Origin: Pegea sp. RAD2-039
Taxonomy: Eukaryota > Chordata > Thaliacea > Salpida > Salpidae
Assembly: GCA_034620365.1 (NCBI GenBank)
Contig: JAQGEQ010000305.1
Span: 310,001-374,000 of the forward strand
Direction: 5' to 3'
Length of the DNA: 64,000 nt
Made by a program: the position numbers and the translations under genes. The notes beneath the pieces are model-generated. The model saw only the letters and a list, made by a program, of their open reading frames with translations, was not told the DNA's origin and searched no databases. This document shows positions 24,001-38,097 of the stretch, in pieces (position 1 is the stretch's first letter; every line of letters begins with the position of its first letter).

Positions 24001-26220
24001 AAAAATAAAAAGGTTAAGACAGGTCATTTAAATATCGATTTAAAAATAACTTTGAATGGAATGAACTTGAAAAGAAATTTTTGTTTGATTTTGACTGAAA
24101 ACGTCTTAAGAGGAAAAATCCATCATTTTATTATGAAACTGTTGTATAAGAAAGAGTTTATTGATGTATTGATACTCAAATCTAAGTTAAAAGTTCATTT
24201 CTTCCAATTTGAAAAGAAAAATGGAATATTTCTTTCAACGAATTTCTAAAAAAAGAAAAACTTAAAAAAAGACATTTGCAAACACAACACAGATGAAGTT
24301 AGATGAGATGTTTGGAGCTGGTGGATCACAATGTCCTCTATGGAGAAACTGATTTAATAGAAGGTTCCAAAGTATTAATCCTTTAACTAGATTAGTTGTT
24401 GCGTGTTCCATTACTCAGCACTGCATCTTTTTTTCATTATTAATTAAACACAAGTTCTTGAAAAATAAAAATGATTTTCTATTTTGGAATAGTTTAAATA
24501 TCAATAGAGATTTCTTCAAAGAATTTTACAGATAATCCTCAAATAGAGATTGCATGCTCAAACCAACAAGACACTAAGTTTGAAAATTAGTTTATACAGT
24601 TAATCTTTCGACTTTAAAAACAAGTTGTTTTCCTGAAACCTTTAAATCAAACTAACCAATGAGGTTAAACGCTTTATTTTATCTGCTTTTTGTCCAATAA
24701 TCACATTTGGTCATTCTAATTTTCCTGAAACAACATAGTACTACATCAAATGATAAATTATTTTCTCCTTACCACAAGACCTCATGAGACCGCGTGTCAC
24801 TTCTCTGATTAATTTATATTTTCAAATTCCATTTGGTTCCAGCAATCGAAACTAAGTTGTTTTGATGACATCACTATTTCATATTTGCTTCTATATTTAT
24901 TGCACAATATTAGATATTTCAGATTACTCATGTACTAGCCGTAAACTCATATTTCAAATTTGTGAATAAAATCTCTGTTCAAATTTTCTAATTTGATTTA
25001 TCAGAACTTTCCGGGTTAGTCATCCTAAGTAAACAAACATCAAAAATAGACTTGCTTCTTCCCACTTTTGAAAATATTTTCCTAGTTTAACATCAAACAT
25101 GTTTTTAGTTAAGACGATTATCCATCAATTAAGAACTTTGTTGTTAGTTTTCTGACGAAACAAATTATTTATTTATTTTTTAACATTTAAGATAAATTGA
25201 AAGTAAATACATTTCTGTAATTCAATTTGAGTTACATCATTTTCATAAAACTTCATTTTAGGTACAAAAATATCATCTCTAGTCTCTAGAAGAGGATTTA
25301 CTGTTTAATTTTATTCAATAAGCTCTGTGGTTGGTATCTTTTGATTTAAATATCTTGATGTCTGTGATTTACAAGACTTTGTAAACAAATCAGATATTTT
25401 TGATTAGAAATAATTAGTAGATGTTGGAATCTAATTCATCTGACTCTTCTTTAGTAGTTGAGTCTGCTTAACACAAAAATTTTTAATCACTTACAAGTGA
25501 TATTTGAGACAAATCTCTGGTTTCATAAACAAATAATTTTGAAAATAATTTTATGATTAAATTTGAATTAGTTTCATTTCAAAGAATATTTAGAAACTAT
25601 AAAAATCTTTCATTTGTTTTTATACTTTCCGCAAAACTGCTTTTAAATTAATTAAAGTTTTTAGAATCCATTAAAATGATTAATTAGTTGACGCTGGTTT
25701 AAGAACAACTATTTTTTTTATCTTTTAGCAAAATGAATAACATTTTGAATAAATCAGCTAATCAATCTAAATCAATTTGAAACTATTAGTCATTTGATTC
25801 AGCAACTTTTCTTTTCAAACATCGAGAAGCATGTGACGATGAACTGTTTTCTTTATGTAATTAATCAAATTTAATTGATTTGAAGATAAAATTTGAATTT
25901 TGTACAAATTATTTAAACTTCTTCCATTTCTAACTCTTGACGTAGATCTGTGTTATCTTCACAAGCGTCAATCATCCATCACGAAAAGAACCACAAATTC
26001 ATCTTTCTTTAATATCTACTAAACAATCATTTACAAAACATTCATCTTGATTTGCATTTAAGAATGCAAATTTTTTTGTCATAAATCTTTGTGACTAAAC
26101 CACTGAAAGATTTGCGTTTAGATCACAAAGAAGAATTATTTGGGAAATCTTTTCGAACATTTCTCAACCATTCTATGAAAACCGATTTGAACTTACCCAA
26201 CCTTATTTTAAATCGGCCCC
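24001..26220. other. Gene-free A+T-rich DNA
   Basis: No gene, repeat or motif cluster was supported. The open frame 24052-24249 is short and Lys/Phe/Leu-rich, and I regard it as chance. Confidence 0.5.
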
Positions 26221-26556
26221 AATGTGACGTCACGACATTCGTGTCAACTCGTCACACATGACTGCACATGTTAAATACCTGCGATATTTAAATGAGCCAC
26301 AAGCTTGGCAACGAACTGCTTCAAACACCCAGAAGTCACGTGATAGTTTGCGTGGAAACAAACGCAGATTCCGTGAAGCGTCCCATCACGTGACATCATT
26401 AAAAGTGATCGCGTGCTGCTCGGAAAGTTGGTGGGATTTTATTCATCTTTCGTGGAAGCCCTACTTTGTGGAGGATACAAGACTTCAAATAATTACGTCA
26501 TCAGAGCGGGATTTTTTAAAGGTTGTTTCTTTTAATCGATTTTACACTAATTAAAA
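26220..26556 (+). other. Motif-rich island with an orphan 98-codon ATG frame
   Basis: The patch starts with TGACGTCA (26225-26232) and holds CACGTG twice (26337-26342, 26387-26392). An ATG frame at 26258-26554 would encode 98 residues beginning MTAHVKYLRYLNEPQ and containing SRDSLRGNKRRFREASHHV and SESWWDFIHLSWKPYF. The composition is balanced and includes several Trp, unlike chance frames in the A+T-rich surroundings, but no family is recognised. Because the island is less A+T-rich, stops are rarer and the frame may still be chance. No poly(A) signal directly follows. Confidence 0.3.
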
Positions 26557-26559
26557 TTT

Positions 26560-29500
26560 TAAAACTAATTTGTCATCTTCAAGTGAAGTTCTTTTAACAA
26601 CTTCTACTAAAAATTAATCACCAAAAATTGGAATTAAGAAAAGCTTCAACTGATTTCACCAAAAAATTTGTTTTACAAAATAAGATTAAAAGTTGCTGCA
26701 TTCAAATGACATTTTGAATTAACAGAAGCACTGAGATATCATAAAAGGTTTTAAACGTCGTCAGATACATTAATGTGATTGTTTTAAAAGCAACCATCCT
26801 TTAATTTGATCTTTATACCCAACTAATATTAGATCAACTATCCGCGCCCTACAGGTGTGCTTGGGTTTTAGAAATAATCGTTTTTTAGGTGTTGATAGAA
26901 GATAGAATTAAAAACTATTTACATATATTAAAGTAGAAAATGTTTTTGTGTTTTTACATTTAATTCTCAACCTTTTGTTGAAGTTTGTAAAAATCTTTGT
27001 AAGAATCTAGTTTACCTTTTGCTTTGTTTACTTTGATTTTAATTTCATTATTGACATGCTAAAGTAAAAACTTATCAAACAAACTTTGAACTTTGAAAAA
27101 TAAATTAGCTTTTGAGAAGTTCAACGCTAAATTAAACCTTAAATCTGAAATTTCTAAGCTTTTAATCACCTTAATAAAAATAGATTTTAACTTCATAACA
27201 ATGATTAAGTGAAATTTGCAGCAAAGTTTTCAAGAAGTTAACTGATTTTGCTGTATTCAGCATTTTAATGGTATTTTGTAGAAATAATTTACAAATTGTC
27301 ACAAAAATGAATAACCAACATTCTATGAAAGTTTATTTATTAACAAAGTATAAATAGACATTCTTTATTTTGTAAAAAACTTTATTTAATAAATATGATT
27401 AACCAATTATTTATAAATAAAACTATATTTTGAGTTATTATTGCATATTACGGAGATATCAGCAAAAGTAATAATTTCATTTATTATAAAAATTTTCTTA
27501 AAGATAAAAATGTCTTTTATAATCGGATGTGAAAATATCTTCTATTTTCAGCTCAAAATAGAAATACAAAACTTTGTCAAGCATCAAAAAAATAGAATTA
27601 CAGTTTTCTAGAAAAGTCTTGCTTTAAATGATTCATTGAAGAATATTCTTTGTTTTAAGACACAGAAAAATGATTAAGGAAATATTTTGCAAAAGAAAAT
27701 ATTAAATAAAAGTCTTTTCGATTTGATGGAGCATTCAGCAAACTACATCCAGTTATCCAGAAGTAATTCGGTTTTAGTGTTTCAAGATGGTGAGTAGTGA
27801 TAATGAGACAATTAGAGCCAATTTGATATCTTTAAAAGGATTAAATCATTTAAAAAGGATTAAATATTGATCCATCAAATAGAGGAGTAAAAAAATAAAA
27901 ATAAAAACTGATATTATATTTCAAATTGTAATTTCAAAAGTCTTAATCTGCTTCAGTTTCTTCTTCTTCTTTTACAATAATATTTGATTTGTTGAGAAGA
28001 GTTTACAATTTGTTATCAATTCTTCATTGAGGTCAATTTAATTGGACGTTTTTAGAAATCTTTCAAACAATAATTTTCTTCCTAGAAATGTTTCCAATTG
28101 TCAAAAGTTTTCTTATATAACAACAATTTTTATGCATTTTATTTCTAAAGGAATGAGGTTTTTTGTTGACAGTATAAACTTCATTTTACTTCCAACATAA
28201 TTTTTAATAAGTTGATTCGAGGAATTAAGTAAATAAATGAAGAGATTAAAAACACCACAATTTATAAATGTGTTTCACTTTTAAAAGCTAAACATTGAAA
28301 TCTGATCTGTTGGCATGCTGTAAGGTATTTACAATCAGTGAATTGAACTTAAGAATTATTTGCTTTAAAATCTGGAGAAGGTCTATAAGATACAGATTTT
28401 AAATATCAAATTAGAAATAATTTTTTATGGTTACTTTCATCTTTACAATTTTGTAATTCAAATTTTGGATGTTCATTAAAGAAAATAGTTTAAAATATTT
28501 TAATAACTGCAACATTCTTTTCTATCAACTTTAATTTTTAGTTTAAAACAGTTTGTTGAAAGCTTTAGTTCAAATCAAGTCACGTGTTGTTACTTGAAAA
28601 AAGATTGGAAAATCCGATTACAATTTCGATTCTTTGTGAATGTAAACATTTCAATTTTCTAGTTTAAAACGTGATTTCTCGTAGTCTGTAAAAAGCTTTT
28701 CTATTTTGAGTTTATATTAATTAGTTGCTTCTAGTTAAGTTTAAGTCTACTTTGTAATCTAAATAGTTGACAAAGCTTTAAACAAACTGAAAGATTAAAT
28801 GTGATTTGAATAAGCTTTCAAACAAGAAGTCAACTGACTTTAACCGTCTCTTTACACATAATTTACATTATTCATGGCTTAAGCTATTTTAAGATATTGA
28901 AATGATAATAAGTATAACTCCTTCGTCTAATAATAGGTTTGCTTTTTAGTTAGAACAAGAGATGATATGTAATCTGTTCGAATAAAGATAAATATGTTTA
29001 AAGAAACTAACCGATCAGCAAATCTTCGATAAAACGAATTTATTTCACTTTTATAGAGCTGTTAATAAAACTGTAAAGTTTGAAACTAAGCAAACAGTTG
29101 AAACTGAAAATATGACAATAAAGTTTGCTCAGTAAATTGTTGAAAATATTTGTAAACATTTGCAGAATAGTAAAACCACAGAATGTTTGTATAAGTATCA
29201 GCAAATTATTTCAAGAATGTCTGCTATGCAGTTTTATTAATGATGACATTGCTGGTAAGAGACAAAAAGATAAACTAATGAAGAACGTGCTTTTTACAAT
29301 CGAATAGCTTATTTACACAAATCTTAAAGTATACTTAAGTCACGTGACAAGTTAATGATTAAACTTCAAAATCCAGTTATTACTTGAAATGAAATTTTCC
29401 AAATTTAGCTTCTTCTATATCAGGCTTTTTGAAGTCTTATCAAAATATGGAGCTAAATAAAGAATTGAAAGTATGCTGATATGGTTAAGTAAACACTTAT

Positions 29501-32500
29501 ATAACTGAGAGTCAAAAGGTCTCATCTCAAGAACGTCTACAGAGAAGAGAACTTTACATCTATTTAATAAATAGGTTTCTAGGAAGTGACTGGAAGAAAG
29601 GATGATTTTGAGATTAACCATCCACAAATTAGCGGTCGTTTAAACTTAACGCAGATTATGCAGTGGAAAGTTTTTGTGAGTAAAACAAACGAGATTATCA
29701 AAGAGCTTTGATCACTAAGAACGTTACCTAGTGGCCATAATTTCTCTTCCAGGAACTTGTGACTTATGATGTCAAAGTATGCGTCATATTACTTCTAATC
29801 CAATTGGTGATGTCAAAGAAATTTAAGTCTCTTAAATTTCATAAAAGAGTAAGATGATAAATACTTTTATTAGCTGAGATTTAGGATGTTGATCTTAATC
29901 TTATTATCAACTTGTGTGATGTTTATCACTAGAGGGCAGTAATAATACATCAAGCTTTACAGATAATATATTAAAGAACTGATTAAGACAATTCAGTTAT
30001 GTGGGTTTATTCAGAAATATTTGAATAATTCAAAACAGTCTTTGAAAATGGAAAATATTTTCATCTTGTCACACACTTAAATATTTTTTTAGTTTTCCAC
30101 CTAAATCTGAGTGAACTAAGTGAGCTGCTTTTAACTTTCAGTAAGCTTATTTGATTAAAAAATTATGGAATTGATGAATTGATTAAAGTCTGTATTTAAT
30201 TACTTTTTATCTTTGGAATTCTTGCATAAGTCTTGCTCTGAAGGAGACATTTTTCGTGGCAATCAGTTTTGTTATTGAAATATATCATGTAGCAAATAAT
30301 CTACAAAATGTTTCAATCTTACATAAGGCAATTAAATTTGAACTGCATTCACTTCTAAACAAGTTTTTTGAAGATTTAATTGCTAATTAATTAGAGTATA
30401 CTAAGAAAAAGAGAAAAATGTATGTTGGAAGTTTCAACAAATAGGATAATTGTATATACGTTCTGAAATGTTTTTATATTAGTGGAATATCAAAATAAAT
30501 AATTAAAAAACACTTCAACAAGAATGATTTAATCCCAAATGAAATTTATGTGGCATGATATGGTTTTTTAATTAAATTGATTTTAAACTTTAATTTCATA
30601 AAGAAGTTGTAATAAGCGATTCAGTTTAAAATCTTAAAAAAAGCTGAAGTCTTAACCAGTATCTCAATGATAAGCTGTAGTAATTAAGTATAGACAAAAG
30701 AAAAGTTATCCCAAGCTATTACAATCGTTTAATTGTCTTACTAATTTACAATTTTTTGAAATATAATAGCTTTTTGTATAATCTTTACACTAATCTTGCA
30801 GGGTGAGGTCTTATTTTGTGCTGATAAGATTTCAACATTCCCACCTGCTTCATAAACTAAATGACTCTTAAAAAGAATTGTGTTGTTTCAACGATAATAC
30901 AACACCTTGAAAAAGTTAATTAACTTTTGTTTTAGATTTTTATAGAATGGTTTTAAATTTAATTTACCTTTTTTAATTATTCCAATTTTCATACTCAAGT
31001 AAAAATAAGAGGAATTGAAAGTGGGGTGGAGTTCTTATCATCAAAATGTTCCGAGATCAAAACTGAAACTATTAATCATTAGAAGTTGACAAGACAGCCA
31101 ATGAGAGTAGCTATTGCTTTAATAGTGATTAAATACATCAAAAAATATCTTTCATAGTTTAAAATAGGAAATGATCTGTAATCCAAGCTATTTTCAATGA
31201 TTTATTACCTCCTAGATGAGTTACTTCTGAATTAATGTATCTAGTCAATAGATGATTATTTATAAAACCACAGTTTTAGAACTCCATCAAATTTTAGAGA
31301 AAATTTTACATAACGTGTTAACCTTTTATTTTCAAAGACGAATTTAGAAGTTCTTTCAACCACATCTACCAACAAAACAAAGAAAATAGATGCAAAATAT
31401 AGTGGTTAAAAAACAACGGAAAATTGTTAGGATTTCGCTGATAGTGTATCAAAATGCTGATGTGTAAACCACATCGAGTTATATAAGATACCAAATTTAT
31501 TGATTAAAAAAAAAGATCAATCATCCTAAGAAATATCTGAACTTATTCAAATCTTTTCACTCAAATTTTGGTTCCATTTTCTACAATTTTGCTTTTTTCA
31601 ACAAACCATAGTGGTCGGAACTCATTACAGAAATATTCAGTTTGTGTTACTACAAATTTTGAAATATATCCGATACTGGCGTCAGCTTAACCACGTGACT
31701 GGCACAACACTTAGTTCAGTTTTTGGAACAACTATCAATCGCGAGAAGCCTTAGATATCATGACAACACATGCTGTAGATTTGAACTACGTGTCTGCCTT
31801 GTGACCTCGATTATAAATGAAAATTTGGCCGTTTTAACAAGATTAAAAGCTCAAAAAAGTTGGCATAGCGACATAAAAATACGATGTTGGCGACGAGTCG
31901 AAAGAATTTTGAAAAAAGAGAGAGTGAAAAAAAAGCTTAAATTAGAAGCCGACGCTACCATATATGGACTGGCGCATTTATGATATCGTAATCACTGATG
32001 TGTGACGACTTCTCGTGAGTGGAGATTCCTGCTGCACATTTTTAGTCGTTAATGGGACATTTCAACAAATTTCTGGACCATTTACAACTGGTTTCTTTGT
32101 TTTCTACCATTGTTTGTGGTTCAGTGTCTGAAATTTGAAGTTTTTTTAAAGAAATTTCAAGTGTGGTACTTTTAATAACTTCACTTGAGGCTTTAGAGTT
32201 TCATTATTTCAATTTTTAAATAGGTTAAACCCTCCAACAGCTATTCAATATCTTTTTGGATTGAAATCTTTCAAATCTTTCAAATTTTTGAGCTTTTATG
32301 AAAACTGAACCTTTTTCTTTTTCATATCAACTTTTTGATCAAAATTTTCAAGATTAAATTTCATAAAAACTTTTTGCCAATCATATGCAAACAATAATTT
32401 CTTTTCCTCTAAGTTCTAGAAAACTCGATCACGTGACAAAGCAATCAAAACTGTAACAGCAACGAATGAACAAGTTACTTTTGCAACTAATAGTCACGTG

Positions 32501-34530
32501 ATATATCCGTATGCTTAATATTGCCAAAAATATTTTGTCGAAAATAAAAATAATTTAATTAGACGTCAACAGAAATATTTTTATTTGAAATTAACTTAAC
32601 ACAGATTGTTCAATTGATTCAATAAACTGAAAATTTGAAGTCAGACTGTTTGAAATAAATGATGACACAAAATTGATGCAATTGAATTTGCCTACTACAT
32701 ATGAAATATGGAAATTAAATTTAAGAGATTTTAACTGCTTAATCAGGTTTAGTAGTGATAAACATACGGATGAAAAAGTTTCCAAAAAGCAAATAACATG
32801 TTTGTTTTCTACATGTGGCTTACAACCTTAAGTTTAAAGTTGATAGTAGAATGAAACACGTTCTAAGATTATCCATCTAATTGATAGAAGAAAACAAACA
32901 CCAATATCAAATTTGATCAAATCGGTTTTTTAACATATTATATTTTACATTATTTTATATTTTTTATTTATTTATTCGCATTTTAAGATATTTTTATTTT
33001 CATTTGGATTCTGCACAATCAGTAAAATATCTAATCAATTTTTAATGATGAAAAATACATTTCTCTTCCTTTTTAAATCTGATCTTAAAGAAGATTAATT
33101 AAAATCCGAATATAAAATTATAGAATTATAACTTAATTATCTTTCACTATAATATGTTTTAATAAAAGTATTAATATCCATAATTTAAATGAGATAAAAT
33201 TTTTACAAAAAATCTCTTTATTTTTATTTAATTGTAGCTTATTATAAAATATAATTCAAAATGAGATTATTTATAGAATAATTATTGAAAATGATATTAA
33301 AACTTTAATGTAATCAAAGTTTGAAAAGTTTTATTTTTAATGAACAAATATAAAAAAATGATTTGGAAAAATTTGTTTAAATTTCTGAAAAGTTTGAAAA
33401 TCTTCATCATATTTATCAACAAGTTTGAAATGAGAACTTCAATTATCTTCAGTAAACAAATTAGATGGCCACATAAATGTGGTCCAAGTTCATAGGGCTA
33501 CTTCGGTCAACTGAAAACTTTGAATATGTTTGAAGAGTTCATCGCGCTTAAGTCTAGAAAACATTTTTTAGTAGTAACAGTACTTTTCAAAATTTGGAAA
33601 ATTCAAACAAAAAATTGTTACTAAGACTTTAATCAAATGAAAGATTAAATAGCTCATTCATTAGCGTTCTTTAAATCAGTTAAAATCTTTAAAATAAACG
33701 GATGAGGAAGATGTTGATCTCAGATCAATGTGAAACAAAGAAAAGAAGAATTATCTTCATAAAACTCCAGATAATTTAATTACCAACATCTTATATTAAC
33801 ATAAACTTGTTAAATTTTAATCGAAATTTTTAAAATTTCTTTCAAATTTTAATATTTTAATTACTCTTTCATAAACAAATTAATAATTAAACGCAAATAA
33901 ATCAAATTTTAAGAAAAATATTTTAATATAAAATAATAACGATAAATTAATGATTATATAAATAGATACAAAATCATAAATCGAAATTTCTGAAAAAAAA
34001 TTTATTTTTGAAACTATTATCTGAATGAAGAAACTAAAAAGATTTTTTCTAAATCGGTTAAAACATCAAATCCTTAATCAAGAAGACACAAATTTGTGAA
34101 AAAGATCTGAAAAATTGAAGCTCACAAAAATTTAAAAATTGTTTTCTGATAACTTGCATCAAAATCTTTCATCATCTTGTATGACTGATCTTAAAGGTAA
34201 TCAGGGAGCAGATCTTTTAGGATTAGTCACTCAGTGAATAAACAGTTTATTTGCTTTTTGAGACTTTCCTAAAAATCAATTTTTTGGGCAAATTTCATTC
34301 CAAGTAAACTTTTTCTTCTTAAATCCATTTTAGTTCGATTCTATTTTCAGTTCGAAGACTTCAATGTTTAAAAATCGATTTTTCAAAGTTTTTAATTTAC
34401 AAATTTCAGGTCTCTGAATCAAAACACAGTTTTTTATTAGTTTTTTTATTTAGAAACGCTAATTTACACTTTTCAGTTGCTAAGTAGGTCATGTGATTTT
34501 AAGTACGTCCTCATTAAGCTCTGGGTCATC
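26560..34530. other. Long gene-free A+T-rich stretch with isolated sites
   Basis: No gene is supported. Isolated E-boxes (CACGTG) lie at 28581-28586, 29341-29346, 31692-31697, 32430-32435 and 32495-32500. A very good CTCF-like core, CACTAGAGGGCAG, lies at 29927-29939. The open frame at 31723-31983 has no ATG start and is Lys/Arg-rich; it begins just after the E-box at 31692. The rest is low-complexity A/T DNA. Confidence 0.45.
29927..29939. promoter_or_regulatory. CTCF-like core site
   Basis: CACTAGAGGGCAG matches the bilaterian CTCF core (CCACYAGRKGGCRS) at nearly all positions. Related cores occur at 19861-19874 (reverse: CACTAGGTGGCG), 34614-34626 (reverse: TCACTAGAGGGCA), 22487-22500 (one mismatch in GGC) and, more weakly, 15183-15195 and 38852-38863. 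Boundary function is inferred only. Confidence 0.45.
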
Positions 34531-34740
34531 TCCGGGTCACCCACGATCACGTCACCACTTCACACACTTTCTGACGTCATCATCGCTACTAAATTATGCT
34601 CTCATCGGCACTATGCCCTCTAGTGATTAGAAATCATTGCAACCAGAGATCATATGTAAAAAGTCAAAAATTTCAAAATCCATTTTTACATTAAACTATT
34701 AAAATTGATGATGACGTCATCATCAGTTGAGTCATGTAAG
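34530..34740. promoter_or_regulatory. Small CRE/CTCF-like island
   Basis: Two TGACGTCA (34572-34579, 34712-34719), each followed by TCATC, flank a CTCF-like core at 34614-34626. G+C is locally raised (34495-34660). No coding frame is seen. Confidence 0.45.
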
Positions 34741-35880
34741 TTTCATAAAATTCAAAATGTGAATGTTTAAATTATATTTAAACCAAATTTAGCTTGAATA
34801 TTTAATTTTATTAATTTTTTTAAAATGGAATCATGAATTTAATTTTTTAAAAACTTTCAAACTTTGTGCTCACTCAAGCATGGTAATTTTGATGATTTTA
34901 ATATTTCACTTGTTGATTCGTTGCTAACCACTGAGCTTATATAACATTAGTGAGGGTAGTTATGACAACCAAAATCAACTTTTAAGCTCATAATAACAAA
35001 ACTACTTTAAGTCAGCAATGAATAAAATGCTTCTAACAACCAATTTTGTAATTTGTTTATTGAATTCGAAAAGTGTTTTTTGTTAAAATCTTTAGTTTCC
35101 ATTTATAAATAATTGCAAATTTGCTGTTTAGTAGCTTCAGCTATAAATAAAATTGTTTTTAAACTTTCTCAATTGGCAATTAATTTACGTTTAATTTGTG
35201 TTTTGAAAACAAATAAGAAAATAAACAAACTATATGTAGTTCCTACTACTGTGTAAAAAGAAAGTTTGTTTCTAAATCCAGTCAAAGTCCTAAGAATTTA
35301 TTTTTCAAAACAACTTAGGATTTAAAGAAATAAAAAAAAAAACAATTTTGTAAGCTTTGGGCTTATTGTGAAATATTCATAAGAACAAAGTTTCTAGTGA
35401 CACTGAAGCAGCCAATCAAATTATTCAAATGTTAGACGTCAATTTTAAATGATGAGGTTATGATAATTTTTAACAATCTTTAATTTAAGTTACATGTGAC
35501 ATCTAAACTATAAAAAATAATTCTAATGTCATTAAAGACGTCATTAGACTGCATAGTTTTCAAGAATGATGTTTATTATTAATTAAAAGTGTTAATTAAT
35601 CAGAATACTAACGTCATCTGACGAGTTTTAGAAAGTTATTTTAAGCTTTTAGACTTTGTTCGTATTTCGCAATTAATATTTTGAACAATGATCAAAAGAA
35701 GTTAGAAAAGTATTTCAAATTATTTTTATTTTTATATTTAGTTTATTTGCAAACAAAGTTTTTAACTTGATTGTTTTATTATAAGTTTTAAAATAAGAAT
35801 TTATATAATAAAAGTGACTGAATGTTGCTATTCAAAATTCCGAAAACAATCTTTGATAAAATAAATTTGTAAAATTGAAA
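34741..35880. other. Gene-free A+T-rich DNA
   Basis: Nothing is supported except an X-box-like remnant (GTAGTTATGACAACC) at 34957-34971 and two one-mismatch CRE-like words near 35535 and 35611. Confidence 0.4.
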
Positions 35881-35889
35881 ATCGTGCCA

Positions 35890-36640
35890 GCTATCTTTCG
35901 ATAACTTCTATTAGATTAGATATTCACGTTTTAAGCTCTGTACTAGCTCCTCAATTGCTGATCAAATTTTTCGTTGGGTTACTTAGAGACCGCATTCAGC
36001 CAATTGCTATGGCAACAATAGATGATAAAGCGCCAAACCACCATGTTTGGTGTCAAAAACCAAACTCGAAATGCTAGTCCGTTCTGCGTGTTTATTTTTA
36101 GAGTCGTTCAGACAGCAAATTTATTTTTGTCTGAAAATTTGTGAGGTAATGTTTATGCTTACCACCGAAAACTTTTATTGCTAATAATTAAACAATTAAA
36201 TTACCAAGTAATTGACACAAAGAGTCTACTACTGAAACACAATCTTTAGTTACCTTTTTCGACTCTTTAACCACCGAATAACGTTTTTTTTTCTTTCGTG
36301 CTTCAGCCTGTCAATCATTTAATGATCTTACGCATCAATGAGCAGCAGATGATCCTAAATATTGATCAAATAAAAGCTCGTTGACACAAAAATGCTTTTT
36401 CGTTTATTTTTTCGATTAGGTAAATATTTATTGTCTCCAATTAAACAGATTTGTTATCTAAAAACGGATATGACGTAGTGTAACGCGCGTCGTACACTCG
36501 ATAATCTCACTTTCGCCTTATTACGGAACTTGAGGTCATAAATGAACTTTTTGTGGTTTGGCACTACACTTTACAACATCTGCTTGATATCAATTAACCT
36601 GAAACATCTTATTATAGAGACTTAAGCGCGATAAAAATAT
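35890..36640. promoter_or_regulatory. G+C-richer non-coding island with X-box and CpG words
   Basis: It holds an X-box ATTGCTATGGCAAC (36003-36016) and a dyad CCAAAC...GTTTGG (36033-36050) next to a GCGCCAAAC word resembling an E2F or NF-I half site. A CpG-rich patch at 36478-36540 includes ACGCGCGTCG, and CCAAT-type words are present. No open reading frame or RNA fold was identified. It may be a promoter or enhancer of an unseen transcript. Confidence 0.35.
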
Positions 36641-38090
36641 AGTGTTAGTGAATAATTCAACATAATTAACATATTCACTAAATTGGTTGAAGAAATTATA
36701 AACCCACAGGGCAAAATTTCTTTCAACTTCTGAAATCGTAGCTGATGGTTAACCTTTCACCTGTATACATCGGAAAAGTTATAATTACCGGATGTTAGCG
36801 AGAAATAACCAAACTTAAAAACCGTGTCAGCTAGATTAAATTTCATCTATTTCTTCTAGTTCTAGATACTTTTTGCTTCAGTTGATTCAGTTCTAGAGCC
36901 ACGTTTGCTGCCCTAGGAACTAAAGATATATTTTACTGGTGTCATTGATTATCACATGATTTGACAAAACATTAGACATTTTGGGTTTTTCAAACTCCTT
37001 GTTTAAAAGATTGAATAGCTTCAAAAGTAAACAAGTTTAGAAATTTAAAATATAAATTAATCAAAAATTAAAACAAGCTTGTTAAGAGTGTCTACAAAAG
37101 CAATAATTAATGTCTAAGTCTATCGGCTAGGAGAATTCTCGAAAGCAGATATGCTTCAGTTTTGACGTCATTAATTATTTGAAGAATGTTACTAAAACGC
37201 CTGTTTATTGTTGATAACTACTCAGGTTACAAAAGAGAAAAAATAGAGAGAAGTTTGTAGACAAGATTATAGACAGAGCCTTATTTGGTAGTCTAATGAT
37301 TGAAATAGTGATCTTAAAACAAAAAGTAAATTAAAATCAGATAAGAAATGTTAATACTTAGTCAATTTATCCAATGGAACTGCTGCTTGTCTCATTTAAG
37401 ATCGATTAGAAGAACTTCGATGATAATGATTTGAAAAGTTTGCAATAATTGCTTTTTTAAAAGTCGGTTGTTTGTAAAATGCAAACTATTTGTTCAAGTA
37501 TTTATATCTGGTTGGTTTGTGGGTGTTACAATGCGAATATCATATTACGTTGAAAGATTAAATTAAAATAATACAAAACCAAAAGTTATATTCATCTAAA
37601 ATATGCTTAAAATACTTTAATACACTCCTAGAAGTTATTAATAATAAATCAGCAGTTTGGTTTCAACTTGATACATAAAAGTGACAATTTAACAACATAT
37701 TATGAGGATGAGGATTCTGATGAGATTGTTGTTGATTTATCATTGAAATATACTTTCGATAAAGAAACCACTTCAAGTCTATTTTTAAATTTCTAGACAA
37801 CTTATTTGATTGGTAAGTTATTGGTTGATTATTTATTCCTGTTATCTTTCTGCCTGTCTAGTCTGATATCTCACAAGCCTACACAATGAATCATAAACTC
37901 TTTTCCACAAATTTTTAGGAAAAATCTTAAACACAATACACGCTATGTTTGTAGACTAGAGGAAAAATTAGGAAATTTTCCTTTTTTTTCCATTTCAAAT
38001 AACATTATCAACAGTTTCTTAAGATAGGGAATTTACTACAAGCTGTTAACATTGTTGGAATGATCAGAAAAACAATTTTTTTTTAATTGG
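36641..38090. other. Gene-free DNA, one CRE
   Basis: A+T-rich with no gene. One exact TGACGTCA lies at 37163-37170. The stretch ends at the putative poly(A) signal of the CCN gene. Confidence 0.45.
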
Positions 38091-38091
38091 T

Positions 38092-38097
38092 TTTATT
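38092..38097 (-). terminator. Poly(A) signal AATAAA of the CCN gene
   Basis: Read on the minus strand, this is the first AATAAA downstream of the CCN stop codon (38917). It implies a 3' UTR of about 820 bases. The DNA between them is clearly less A+T-rich than the DNA beyond the signal, which supports a transcribed UTR. Confidence 0.5.

Noticed and set aside
31723-31983. 86-codon frame as a gene
   Set aside because: It has no ATG start, a Lys/Arg-rich composition and no splice or signal support; only its proximity to an E-box drew attention.
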